Origin: Croceicoccus sp. | Lineage (GTDB): Bacteria; Pseudomonadota; Alphaproteobacteria; Sphingomonadales; Sphingomonadaceae | Direction: 5' to 3' | DNA length: 64,000 nt | Assembly: GCA_002694745.1 (NCBI GenBank) | Contig: NZMY01000050.1 | Span: forward strand, 62,001 to 126,000 | Shown here: piece after piece, positions 34,206 through 44,287 of the stretch | How the letters are laid out: each line of letters begins with the position of its first letter | Numbering within the stretch: the first letter of the stretch is position 1 | Position numbers and translations under genes: made by a program | The notes under the pieces: generated by a model | Seen by the model: the letters and a program-made list of their open reading frames with translations, nothing else | What the model was told of the DNA's origin: nothing | Databases searched by the model: none

Positions 34206-34472
34206 GATGCGAGTTTTCGGGATAGGCATGCTCACAACTTTAGCGAAAGTGGCGGCACGAGCAACGTCAGCTTTCCTCCCCATTCCGGTCATAAGCCCAC
34301 GAAGTCCCAACGCCCGATAGCCGCAGCAGGCGCGCCAGAGCCGCGGCTGTCACGTCGAACGACTTGCGGCGGGCCTGATTGCCCTTGCAGCCGCCGACCG
34401 AGGCGCCGCCTCAGGCGCATTAGCGCTGCGCTCGCTGCGCGATGCTCGCGCTACTGCGCGGGCGGCCGCCCC

Positions 34473-35147
34473 TCAATACCAACGCCGCCCGCGATACCAG
34501 CGGGTCACGACATATTTCACGCCCTTCACCACGGGCGTTCCGGCGTGCAGCGTGTCCATGTTGGGCTTGCCGTTCGCCAGCACATTGCTCCACATAATCA
34601 GCGTGCCCGGCTGCGGGGGGACAGAGATGTCGACCTTGGGGAAGTCGGTGTTCCCGCCTTCCTCGACCTCGTTCAGATAGACCATGAGCGTCCAGGCGCG
34701 CTGGCCGCCGCTGGCGACGTCGCCTTTCCAGTATTCCTGGCTGGTGTCGAACCAGTCGTGATGCGGCTTGAATTCCTGCCCCACCTCATAGCGCTGGCCC
34801 TGCAAGGTCTCGCCAAACTGCTCGTCGACGCCCAGCAGGTCGTCCATGCGGCGGTGCAGGCTGCGCACGAAGGGATCGTTATGGTTGAGATCGCCCGAAA
34901 AGCTGGTGCGCGCCTGCCGTCCATAATCCACCTCGAAGACCGGCGAAGGACGCGCGCACATGTCGATCATGCCCATCAGCCGTTCGCATTCCTCTGCCGA
35001 GAAGAATTCGGGAATGCCGAACAATTGCAGCCCGTCGTCGCACAGCACCTGCACGCTGTCATCCGCGCGGACGCGGGCCAGCGTCGCGGCGTTCATGTCC
35101 TGCAATTGCTTGCGATTGGTCTCGTCGATCCGTGCGACTTTCGCCAT
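34473..35147 (-). CDS. Prolyl 4-hydroxylase-type 2OG-Fe(II) oxygenase
   Basis: 224 residues with the double-stranded beta-helix iron site: His129 and Asp131 in FKPHHDWFD, distal His201 in TLHAGTPV and the 2-oxoglutarate-binding Lys211. VYLNEVEEGGNTDFPKVDISVPPQPGTLIMWSN is the typical P4H core. It hydroxylates a protein or small molecule using O2 and 2-oxoglutarate; the target is unknown. It appears to be a single-gene unit. Confidence 0.92.
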   Translation of the reverse strand: MAKVARIDETNRKQLQDMNAATLARVRADDSVQVLCDDGLQLFGIPEFFSAEECERLMGMIDMCARPSPVFEVDYGRQARTSFSGDLNHNDPFVRSLHRRMDDLLGVDEQFGETLQGQRYEVGQEFKPHHDWFDTSQEYWKGDVASGGQRAWTLMVYLNEVEEGGNTDFPKVDISVPPQPGTLIMWSNVLANGKPNMDTLHAGTPVVKGVKYVVTRWYRGRRWY

Positions 35148-35225
35148 GGTCCTGTCCTGCGGGCGCGATAAGATATTATGCGCTGCTAAAGCACAGGCGC
35201 GGCGGCGCGATCAATGCAAAAGCAA

Positions 35226-35251
35226 AGGCCCCCGCCGCCAGACGGGGGCCT
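35226..35251 (-). terminator. Rho-independent terminator of the RcnB-like gene
   Basis: AGGCCCCCG and CGGGGGCCT form a 9-bp perfect stem around an 8-nt loop. Read on the minus strand it is followed by TTTGCTTTTGC, a U-rich tail. It is placed 48 bp after the stop of the RcnB-like gene. Confidence 0.75.
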
Positions 35252-35298
35252 CGCTTCCGGCTGGCCCCACCTTACGGTAGAGGTCTGCCACCCTGGGC

Positions 35299-36369
35299 CT
35301 ACCAGAAGAAATCGTAGATCACGTCCACGACCTGTCCGCTGTACATATCGACCAGCAATACGTCGTCGTAGTACCGCACCCAGCGATAGGGTCCGTATAC
35401 TTCGGGCAAGCGATAGCGCCACGGATCGTTGATCCAGTACCGCGAGCCGTAGAACAGCGATCCCAGTGTGAAGCCGACGCTTATCCGGCGATAGCTCCAG
35501 TTACGGTAAGGGACGTAATACGCACCGGCGCGATATAGGTTCCGGTTGTGGGACCGGTAACGATACCAGTCATAGCGGTTGTTGCCGCGCCAGCCACGAT
35601 CCCAGCGACGGTGGTCGCGGCGCTGGTCGCGATAGTCGTGACGCCAGCGATTGTCGCCGTAACGCCGACCATCATTGCGCCAGCGGTCGCCGTCCCGCCT
35701 GTAGTCGCGATAACGGTCCCGGTCCCTGTCGCGATGCCTGTCGCGATCGCCGTCCCAATGGCGTCCATCGCGCTGGTCGCGGTTCCAGTTGCGTCCGTCG
35801 CGCTGATCGCGGTCGCGGTTCCAGTCGCGCTGATCCCGGTCGCGGTCCCGATCGCGGTCGCGGTTTCCATTCCGGTCGCCGCGGTCGGCATAGCTGCGGT
35901 TGCGCTCACGGTCGGCATAGCTGCGGTTGCGGTCGCCATCGCCCCGCGCGGGTGCATTCACCGCCGGATTATTGGCTTGGGGTGCACGCCACGGACTAGC
36001 TTGCGAGCGGTTGGCCGAAGGGTTGGATCGCATGGCCGTCCGATCGGGGCGTTCGCTGCGTGAAGCGCGCGGCGTATCGGCGCGGCGTGTAGGACGCGGC
36101 TGCGACCGCGGTTCGCTTCGGCGGCTGGCCGAAGGGTTCTGCGCCTTGCGCTGGGCACGGGCCCACGGGCCGTTACCGCGTACTTGCGGATCGGCCAGGC
36201 TGGCCGAGGGCGTCATCGGGGGCGCCGTCAACGGGACAGATGTCTGTGTGGCAGCGGCGGCCTGCAGCGCGGTGCGGGTATCCGCGGCCTGCGCGACCGG
36301 CGCACCGGCAAGCATGGTCGTCGCCAGTGCCAGACCGGTCAGCCTCTTTAAGCTCTCAACCCTAATCAT
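35299..36369 (-). CDS. RcnB family exported protein with Arg/Asp repeats
   Basis: 356 residues from ATG 36369 (GGAGA upstream). It has a signal peptide (LTGLALATTMLAGAPVAQAA), a Ser/Ala/Pro-rich region, a long repeat of R-D-R-D and QRDGRNWNRD units in the middle, and a C-terminal RcnB domain (YYVPYRNWSYRRISVGFTLGSLFYGSRYWINDPWRYRLPE, VRYYDDVLLVDMYSGQVVDVIYDFFW). RcnB in E. coli helps control periplasmic nickel and cobalt; no RcnA exporter is near here. The repeat could bind metal or RNA-like polyanions, but this is speculation. Confidence 0.83.
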   Translation of the reverse strand: MIRVESLKRLTGLALATTMLAGAPVAQAADTRTALQAAAATQTSVPLTAPPMTPSASLADPQVRGNGPWARAQRKAQNPSASRRSEPRSQPRPTRRADTPRASRSERPDRTAMRSNPSANRSQASPWRAPQANNPAVNAPARGDGDRNRSYADRERNRSYADRGDRNGNRDRDRDRDRDQRDWNRDRDQRDGRNWNRDQRDGRHWDGDRDRHRDRDRDRYRDYRRDGDRWRNDGRRYGDNRWRHDYRDQRRDHRRWDRGWRGNNRYDWYRYRSHNRNLYRAGAYYVPYRNWSYRRISVGFTLGSLFYGSRYWINDPWRYRLPEVYGPYRWVRYYDDVLLVDMYSGQVVDVIYDFFW

Positions 36370-36589
36370 GGCATTCTCCGATATTGTGAACGCGGAGGGT
36401 TTTGGCTGTGACAAGACCTCGCGCCGTTGCGTCATGAATGCTGTCCTACATGTAACCGTCTGTCGCAAATCTGAACCGGTCCGCAGTCATTCATTAATAT
36501 TGCCATTTTTCTGAACGTCGGTGCTGCCTTGGTTGTTGGCCCTGTTTTCGGGGGTGGACGACTCGCGATGCGGCCCATAGGTGGCCCCA

Positions 36590-37939
36590 ATGTTGCGCAA
36601 TCGGCCATCCGGTCGCCTCCTGCCGGACCATGTTTCAGAACTGCTGATCGGCCGCCGCGAATGGGGGCGCCGTGTCGCGACGCTGATCGGCGCGGTGATG
36701 GTCGGCATTATCGCCATCCTGTTTGCGCGCGCGGCGGATGCGGCGCATCTGCTGTTCCTGCAGGTGCGTGGGATCAACCCCTATATTCCGCTGGTGATGA
36801 CACCGGCGATCTTCGTCGGGATCACGCTGCTGCAATCCCGGCTTGCCCCCGAAGCGCGCGGATCGGGCATTCCGCAGGTCATCGCCGCAAGCCGGCAGCC
36901 GCGCGGGCGGGCGGCGCGGGCGCTGGTGTCGATGCGGTCGGCGGTTGGCAAGATTGTCCTGACGCTGGGCGCACTGGCGGGCGGCGGCGCGGTGGGACGC
37001 GAGGGGCCCACGGTGCAGCTGGGCGCGGCGATCATGGTCGCGGTGCACCGCATGTTGCGCGTGCCGATGACGCCGGGCGTGCTGATCGCGGGCGGCGCCG
37101 CGGGCGTTGCGGCGGCCTTCAACACGCCGCTGGCAGGGATCGCCTTTGCTATCGAGGAACTGGCCGTCGCCTATGAACAGCGGGTTGCGGTGCTGGTGAT
37201 GGGCGCGGTGATGATCGCGGGCCTGACTGCGCAGGGGCTGGCGGGCAATTACGTCTATTTCGGCCAGATGGGCGGCGGGCTTTCGATCGGCACGGTTCTG
37301 ATCGCAGCGCCGCTGGCGGGTATTGTTGGCGGCGTGCTGGGCGGATTGTTCACCCGCGCCATGCTGGCCATGCGCGGTCCGGGTTCGGCGCTGGCCGCAA
37401 GGCTGAAGGCGCGGCCCGTGCTGACGGCGCTGATCTGTGGGATTGTCGTGGCGCTGCTGGGTCTGGCGAGCGGAGGTCTGACGGCAGGCACCGGATATGA
37501 ACCGACCCGCGCCATGCTGGAGGGTGAGGGCGGTCCATTATGGTATGGCCCCGCCAAGTTCGCGGCGACGCTTGCCACCAGCGCCAGCGGGATCGCGGGC
37601 GGCATCTTCGCGCCTTCGCTGGCGGTGGGTGCGGGCTTTGGCGAATTGATGACCCCGCTGTTCCCGACCGAGCGGGCGGGGCTGATCGTGCTGCTGGGGA
37701 TGGCAGGCTATTTCACCGGCGTGGTGCGCGCGCCGCTGACCGCGGTGATCATCCTGAGCGAGGCGACCGGCAGCAGCCATGCGATCCTACCGCTGTTCGC
37801 GACCGCGCTGATCGGAGACTGGGCAGGTTCGATGGTATGCCGCAAGCGGCTCTACCACGAGCTGGCGCGCGATTTCCTGCCGCGTTCGGTTCTGTCCAAG
37901 GCCGAGGGCAAGACGAAGCGGGGCGAGCCCGCCGCCTAG
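36590..37939 (+). CDS. ClC family chloride channel or Cl-/H+ antiporter
   Basis: 449 residues from ATG 36590; GTG 36581 is also in frame. The selectivity motifs are all present: GSGIPQ at 91-96, GREGP at 136-140 with the gating Glu138, and GGIFAPSL in the second half. The gating glutamate and the AFAIEEL segment fit antiporters as well as channels. About ten membrane helices are visible. It is divergent from the RcnB-like gene and its stop overlaps the convergent acylphosphatase by 4 bp. Confidence 0.93.
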   Translation: MLRNRPSGRLLPDHVSELLIGRREWGRRVATLIGAVMVGIIAILFARAADAAHLLFLQVRGINPYIPLVMTPAIFVGITLLQSRLAPEARGSGIPQVIAASRQPRGRAARALVSMRSAVGKIVLTLGALAGGGAVGREGPTVQLGAAIMVAVHRMLRVPMTPGVLIAGGAAGVAAAFNTPLAGIAFAIEELAVAYEQRVAVLVMGAVMIAGLTAQGLAGNYVYFGQMGGGLSIGTVLIAAPLAGIVGGVLGGLFTRAMLAMRGPGSALAARLKARPVLTALICGIVVALLGLASGGLTAGTGYEPTRAMLEGEGGPLWYGPAKFAATLATSASGIAGGIFAPSLAVGAGFGELMTPLFPTERAGLIVLLGMAGYFTGVVRAPLTAVIILSEATGSSHAILPLFATALIGDWAGSMVCRKRLYHELARDFLPRSVLSKAEGKTKRGEPAA

Positions 37940-38202
37940 CGCCTTTCGAAGCTGGCGAAGCCTTCGGATTCGACGTCCTCGCGCTCGATGCGGTCGACCC
38001 GGGCGCGGGGCGGGCCGTCCTGCATGGCCGCGATCATGCGGTCGATGACGGCGTCCTCACCCTCCAGCCATGCCTCGACCGTGTCGTCGGGCAGGTTGCG
38101 GACCCAGCCGGTCAGGCCGAAATCGCGCGCGGCGGAAACGGTCCAGTCGCGATAGAACACGCCCTGAACCTTTCCGTGGAGGATGAGCCGAACCGCCGCC
38201 AA
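37936..38202 (-). CDS. Acylphosphatase
   Basis: 88 residues with the catalytic loop GKVQGVFYRDW (arginine in the phosphate cradle) and the GWVRNLPDDTVEAWLEG segment containing the catalytic asparagine. It hydrolyses acyl phosphates such as acetyl or carbamoyl phosphate. The length is exactly typical. It follows ettA by 8 bp on the minus strand and could be co-transcribed with it. Confidence 0.95.
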   Translation of the reverse strand: MAAVRLILHGKVQGVFYRDWTVSAARDFGLTGWVRNLPDDTVEAWLEGEDAVIDRMIAAMQDGPPRARVDRIEREDVESEGFASFERR

Positions 38203-38209
38203 GCCGCCC

Positions 38210-39883
<1,674 letters not shown>

Positions 39884-40032
39884 CGGACGTCCTTCGTGAC
39901 AAATTGGGTGTTCGGAAGAGTTGACCGGGCAGATAGGGGCTGCGGCGGTTTCGGGCAAGCGGTTAGCGCGTTGTGGGGAACCGGCGACGCGCCGTCTCGA
40001 CAGGCGGCGGCGGGCGCATTAGCAAACTGGCC

Positions 40033-41427
40033 ATGCACAAACCTCTTCTCGCGCTTGCCGCGCTTTCCGCCAGTGTTTCAACTCTCGCCGCCGCGCCCGC
40101 CATGGCGCAGCAGATGCCCGATGCGGACATCGCCGCCGCGCGCGACCAGGCGCTGGAGGATGACAGCGTCGCATGGGATTTCGTCGAGGGTATCACGACC
40201 GAGATCGGCCCCCGCATGGCCGGGACCGAGGACGAGGCGCGCGGGCGCGAATGGGCGATGCGCTGGCTGAGGGCGCAAGGCTTCTCGAACGTGCGGGACG
40301 AGCCTTTCACCATGCGGACATGGGTGCGCGGCGAGGAAGAGGCCGAGATCGTCTCGCCTTTCCCGCAGCCGATGCATGTGACCGCGCTGGGCAATAGCGC
40401 GTCGACCGGGACGCAGGGGCTGATCGGTGAAGTCGCGGTCTTCCCCTCGCGCGCCGCGCTGGAAGCGGTGCCGGACGGCAGCCTTGGCGGAAAGATCGCC
40501 TATGTCTCGCACGGGATGAAGCCGACGCAGGACGGATCGGGATACGGCCTTGCCGGACCGGCGCGCTGGACGGGCGCTTCGCTGGCGGAAAAGAAGGGCG
40601 CGTCGGCCATCGTGATCAAGTCGATCGGCACCGACCACCACCGCAACCCCCATGCCGGCGGCACGACGTTCGACGAGGGGCAGGACGCGATCCCCGCAGG
40701 CGCGCTGTCGATCCCCGATGCCGAAAACCTTGAGCGCATGGCGGAACGCGCCGCCGCTGCGGGCAAGCCGCTGATGCTGAAGCTGACGCTGACGCCGCGC
40801 GACATGGGCCAGACGACCAGCGGAAATGTGATCGCCGAAATCCCGGGCAGCGATCCCGAAGCGGGCGTGGCGCTGCTGGCCTGCCATCTCGACAGCTGGG
40901 ACCTCGCGACGGGTGCGTTCGACGACGGGGCGGGCTGCGGCATCATCGCCGCGGCGGCCAAGCGCGTGGCCGCGATGGGTCAACCGCGCCGCACGATCCG
41001 CCTGCTGTTCGCCGGGGCCGAGGAAGTCGGCGTGTTCGGCGGCAAGGCCTATGGCGCAGCGCACAAGGACGAGGCGCATGCCTTCGCGATGGAAAGCGAT
41101 TTCGGCGCGGACAAGGTATGGCGGCTCGATACGACGCGCCTAGCCATGCCGCTGGCCGACCGGCTGGCCGCGCTGCTCGCGCCGATGGGCGTGGTGCGCG
41201 GCACGCAGCCTGCGACCGGCGGTGCCGACACCGGCGCGATCGTCGAAGCGGTAGAGCCGGTCGTCATCGACCTGCAGCAGGACGGGACGCGCTATTTCGA
41301 CCTGCACCACACCCCCGACGACACGCTGGACAAGATCGATCCAGCTCAGCTTCGCCAGAATGTCGCGGCGTGGACGGCGACGGTCGCATTGCTCGCCAAT
41401 GCGCCGGGTGATCTGCAGGCCGAATAG
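40033..41427 (+). CDS. Exported M28-type aminopeptidase
   Basis: 464 residues with a signal peptide ending in APAMAQQ. The catalytic zinc domain shows LLACHLDSWDLATGAFDDGAGCGIIAAAAKR (His and bridging Asp), LLFAGAEEVGVFGG (Glu base and ligand), SDFGAD, and the final ligand in DLHHTPDDTLDKID. The middle of the protein holds a PA-like insertion. It removes N-terminal residues from peptides in the periplasm or outside. The gene stands alone with a hairpin after its stop. Confidence 0.88.
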   Translation: MHKPLLALAALSASVSTLAAAPAMAQQMPDADIAAARDQALEDDSVAWDFVEGITTEIGPRMAGTEDEARGREWAMRWLRAQGFSNVRDEPFTMRTWVRGEEEAEIVSPFPQPMHVTALGNSASTGTQGLIGEVAVFPSRAALEAVPDGSLGGKIAYVSHGMKPTQDGSGYGLAGPARWTGASLAEKKGASAIVIKSIGTDHHRNPHAGGTTFDEGQDAIPAGALSIPDAENLERMAERAAAAGKPLMLKLTLTPRDMGQTTSGNVIAEIPGSDPEAGVALLACHLDSWDLATGAFDDGAGCGIIAAAAKRVAAMGQPRRTIRLLFAGAEEVGVFGGKAYGAAHKDEAHAFAMESDFGADKVWRLDTTRLAMPLADRLAALLAPMGVVRGTQPATGGADTGAIVEAVEPVVIDLQQDGTRYFDLHHTPDDTLDKIDPAQLRQNVAAWTATVALLANAPGDLQAE

Positions 41428-41435
41428 GAACCAAC

Positions 41436-41469
41436 AGGAAAGGGACGGCCACATGGACCGCCCCTTCCT
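41436..41469. terminator. Hairpin between the convergent M28 peptidase and SOD genes
   Basis: AGGAAAGGGACGG pairs with CCGCCCCTTCCT with one mismatch or bulge, around a short CCACATGGA loop. It sits between convergent stops, with AT-rich sequence after it on the plus strand. Confidence 0.5.
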
Positions 41470-41491
41470 ACCATTTATTAGCTGAATGCCG

Positions 41492-42070
41492 TCAGCTGGC
41501 GGTGAAGACGCCGCAGGCGATGCGCGCACCGGCGTCGCCGCTGGGCTGGCTTTCGTAATCGTCGGGATCGGCGTGGATCACGAAGGCCGACCCGTCGGCA
41601 TCCATCAGCCCTTCGAACGTACCGGTGGAGGTCCCCTCCATCGAACCGGTGCCGTCGGCCGCGATCGTCAGATTCGGCAGATCGCCCGCATGCGGATTGG
41701 GCTCGGCGCTTTCGGTGCCGTGATTGACATCGGTCGGGTTCCAGTGACCGCCCGCGCTGGTGAAATCGCTGGCCGAGCAATCGCCCGTCGTATGGATATG
41801 CGCGCCGTGCTCGCCTTCGGGCATGCCCATCGCATTGATCGAGAGCATCAGCGTCTCGCCGCTGCCTGTCGCGGTTACGGTGCCGACTTCATTGCCGTTC
41901 GTGTCGTTCAGTACGGCCGTGGCGGTCTGAGTCATCGTATCGTCCGTCGCCATGTCCATGTCCTCGGCGGCCATGTCGGTTTCTGTGGACGTCGGGTCCG
42001 GACCGCAAGCGGCCAGCGCCAGCGCGCTGATGCCTGCAAGGACCGTGGTCGCGGCAAATCGGATCGTCAT
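41492..42070 (-). CDS. sodC: Cu/Zn superoxide dismutase-like lipoprotein
   Basis: 192 residues with lipobox ALAAC near residues 18-22 and an acidic, Met-rich linker (DMAAEDMDMATDDTM). The SOD domain keeps the copper and zinc ligands: GAHIHTTGDC, GGHWNP, HGTESAEPNPHAGDLPN and FVIHADPDD, plus the second disulfide Cys in ACGVF. It detoxifies superoxide in the periplasm from the membrane surface. The gene is monocistronic. Confidence 0.92.
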   Translation of the reverse strand: MTIRFAATTVLAGISALALAACGPDPTSTETDMAAEDMDMATDDTMTQTATAVLNDTNGNEVGTVTATGSGETLMLSINAMGMPEGEHGAHIHTTGDCSASDFTSAGGHWNPTDVNHGTESAEPNPHAGDLPNLTIAADGTGSMEGTSTGTFEGLMDADGSAFVIHADPDDYESQPSGDAGARIACGVFTAS

Positions 42071-42213
42071 GGGATGCTCCTTGGGTTTCGGCCATCGGCC
42101 TTACGGAATCGCTTGTGGCAGCGCACCGGATGCCGCTGCGTCTGATTAAAGCAATGCCCTTCGCCGCACGGTGTTCCCGCGCGGCGCTTTGCGTCCCGCC
42201 CGACGCCGCCGCG

Positions 42214-43083
42214 TCAGGCGGCGCGGCGGGGTGGGTGCATGGCGTGCAGGGGGGCGTGCTGGCGGGCGTGCAGGCGCGGCTCCAGCAATTCCGCCACAAC
42301 GTCATATGTGCGGTCATTGTCGACGTCGATGGCCTGGCTGCCGTCGGGCAGAACGACCGGCACGATACGATGGCCGATGCGGCGGGAAATCCGCTGCAGC
42401 CCGCCGTCCAGCGATACCAGCCTTGCGCGCAGCATCAGCAGGTTGACCAGACCGAAGGCATCGACGATGCGGCGCGCCTTCTTGGCGAATTGCCCGCCGC
42501 CGCGAAAGATCTCCGCCGCGGACAACGCCTTGCGGCTGCCGATGCCGTAAAGGTTGCAATTGGAATAGCCGCCATCGCGGAAGCCGTAGAAGCGGCGCTG
42601 CCCTTCGGGATGCGCGGCGCGCACCGATTCTTCCTGCGCGAGGGCCATGGCGGCATCGCACCGGTCCAGCGCCTTGGCCATCGCCGCGATCGATCGCTCG
42701 GTCAGCAGGGCATTGTCGGCGGTGGTGATAAGGAACGGCCCGTCATGATCCTCTGCCGCCGCAATCACGCTGTCGGCGATGTTAGACTGCGCGGCAATAG
42801 GCCGGACCCGCCCCGCAAGGCCGAGATGCGCCGCGATCGCCGCGATCTCGGAGAACTGATCTTTCTCGACCGACACGACGATCTCGCCGACATGCGCGCT
42901 GGATCCCAGCGTTTCGAGCACATAGGCGATAAGCGGGCGGCCGTGCAGCGGAATCAGGCACTTGTGCGTGGTGCCGAAACGCGCGGCCAGCGGGTCGAGC
43001 GCGCCCTGACGCTGTGCGGCAAGGACGATGGCGCGAAGCCGTGCGCTGGGCGCGGGGCGGGCGTTGAACGAATGGCTGTTCAT
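42214..43083 (-). CDS. MobA-like nucleotidyltransferase (NTP transferase domain)
   Basis: 289 residues. The N-terminus (RAIVLAAQRQGALDPLAARFGTTHKCLIPLHGRPLIAYVLETL) is the nucleotide-binding loop and Lys motif of MobA/IspD-like sugar or alcohol nucleotidyltransferases, and FLITTADNALLT supplies the metal-binding Asp. The C-terminal third is helical and unusual. It would activate a phosphorylated metabolite with a nucleotide. The start overlaps the ATP-grasp stop (ATGA), giving a two-gene operon. A GC-rich hairpin lies around its stop codon. Confidence 0.8.
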   Translation of the reverse strand: MNSHSFNARPAPSARLRAIVLAAQRQGALDPLAARFGTTHKCLIPLHGRPLIAYVLETLGSSAHVGEIVVSVEKDQFSEIAAIAAHLGLAGRVRPIAAQSNIADSVIAAAEDHDGPFLITTADNALLTERSIAAMAKALDRCDAAMALAQEESVRAAHPEGQRRFYGFRDGGYSNCNLYGIGSRKALSAAEIFRGGGQFAKKARRIVDAFGLVNLLMLRARLVSLDGGLQRISRRIGHRIVPVVLPDGSQAIDVDNDRTYDVVAELLEPRLHARQHAPLHAMHPPRRAA

Positions 43084-44120
43084 GCTGCAAGACTCTCCGA
43101 GATTTCGAGCAGCCCGTGGCGGGTCAGGCTTTCGCAAAGGATCGTTTCGATGAGGTCGCCATGGCTCCAGCCCAGAAGCGCCGCCGCGACGCCGAACACT
43201 TTCTGCGACCACAGATTGCAGTTCAGATTGACCTCGAGGAACCGGGCCTGTCCCGTTGCCGGGTCATAGCGGAATTCGAACCGGCCATAATCGAACGGGA
43301 AAAAGGTGCCTGCCATGCGCCTTGTATAGTCGGCAATCTGCGCGGCGGCGGCTTCGTCCCCGAACGGGACCAGCCGGTATTTCTGTTCGCGCTCCACCAG
43401 ATCGCGCTTTTCCTGATAGGTGCGCAGATGGGTGGGATCGGCCTGTTCGAACAGCATCATCGGCAGGATCGCGGGGTGACCGCCGCTGGTGATGACGGGC
43501 ACCTCGACATCGCTGCCGTCAAGGAAAGGCTCGACGATGGCGTCATGGCCCTCGTCGTGGATTTCCTCGATCGCGCGGCGGGCTTCGCTCCAGCTTCCCG
43601 CATCGCGCACGCCCCAGCTGGCCGAAGAGGCATTGGGCTTGATGACCAGCCTCTCGCCCTCGGGACAATGGGCCGGATCGACGGGCGCGCCGCGGCGGAA
43701 GATGCCCCAGGGCGCGGTGGGAATGCCGCGGGCGGCGGCCTCGAGCTTTGACAGGTGCTTGTCGTCGGAATGGCCGCGCAGGATCGGGCTGGCGCCTAGG
43801 AACGGAATGCCCAGCCGGGTGGCGAGCAGGGGCAGCATCATTTCGGAATTGAGGAAGCCGCCGCGATTGAGCAGCGGGAAGATGAAGTCGCAGCCCGGAT
43901 CGGCGAACAGAGCCTCGTAACCGTCGGCAAGCGAGACGCTGATACCCATGTCCTCGAGGCATCGCCGTATCTCGCCATGATAGACGGCGTGATTGCCGTC
44001 CTCATGGTGCAGGCCGCCTTGCCAGAAGACGTGCTTGGCGATGAACAGGACATGGAGGCGCGATTTCGCCTCCGCCGGAATGCGGGCAATCTGGGCCGCG
44101 CCGAAGGTCAGGTTCTGCAT
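43080..44120 (-). CDS. ATP-grasp ligase (D-Ala-D-Ala ligase-like)
   Basis: 346 residues. An N-terminal Rossmann-like part contains FIFPLLNRGGFLNSEMMLPLLATRLGIPFLGA, as in D-Ala-D-Ala ligases. LVIKPNASSASWGV is the ATP-binding lysine strand, VEPFLDGSDVEVPVI the next element, and the Mg-binding FLEVNLNCNLWS motif closes the active site. It should join a carboxylate to an amine or thiol using ATP. It is not the housekeeping Ddl, because no cell-wall genes are nearby. It is first in the minus-strand arm of the divergent cluster. Confidence 0.82.
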   Translation of the reverse strand: MQNLTFGAAQIARIPAEAKSRLHVLFIAKHVFWQGGLHHEDGNHAVYHGEIRRCLEDMGISVSLADGYEALFADPGCDFIFPLLNRGGFLNSEMMLPLLATRLGIPFLGASPILRGHSDDKHLSKLEAAARGIPTAPWGIFRRGAPVDPAHCPEGERLVIKPNASSASWGVRDAGSWSEARRAIEEIHDEGHDAIVEPFLDGSDVEVPVITSGGHPAILPMMLFEQADPTHLRTYQEKRDLVEREQKYRLVPFGDEAAAAQIADYTRRMAGTFFPFDYGRFEFRYDPATGQARFLEVNLNCNLWSQKVFGVAAALLGWSHGDLIETILCESLTRHGLLEISESLAA

Positions 44121-44287
44121 GACGCCAAGGATGAGGGCGCTATGTTACAGGCCCGAGTGGTTTGCGTCAGCGCGGTTACAGCGGGCGCGCTTTTTGCCTC
44201 GTCACGAAATTCAGGGCGTCACGAAACCGTCGCCGTTGCCGGTTAGGGCACGGCTGCAACATTGCCATTCAATCGCGGAGCTTGCGC

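Noticed and set aside
34311-34472. GC-rich palindromic stretch as a third copy of the dispersed repeat
   Set aside because: It contains GCGC-type short palindromes but no match to the 33-bp core; it is probably only a terminator-rich spacer.
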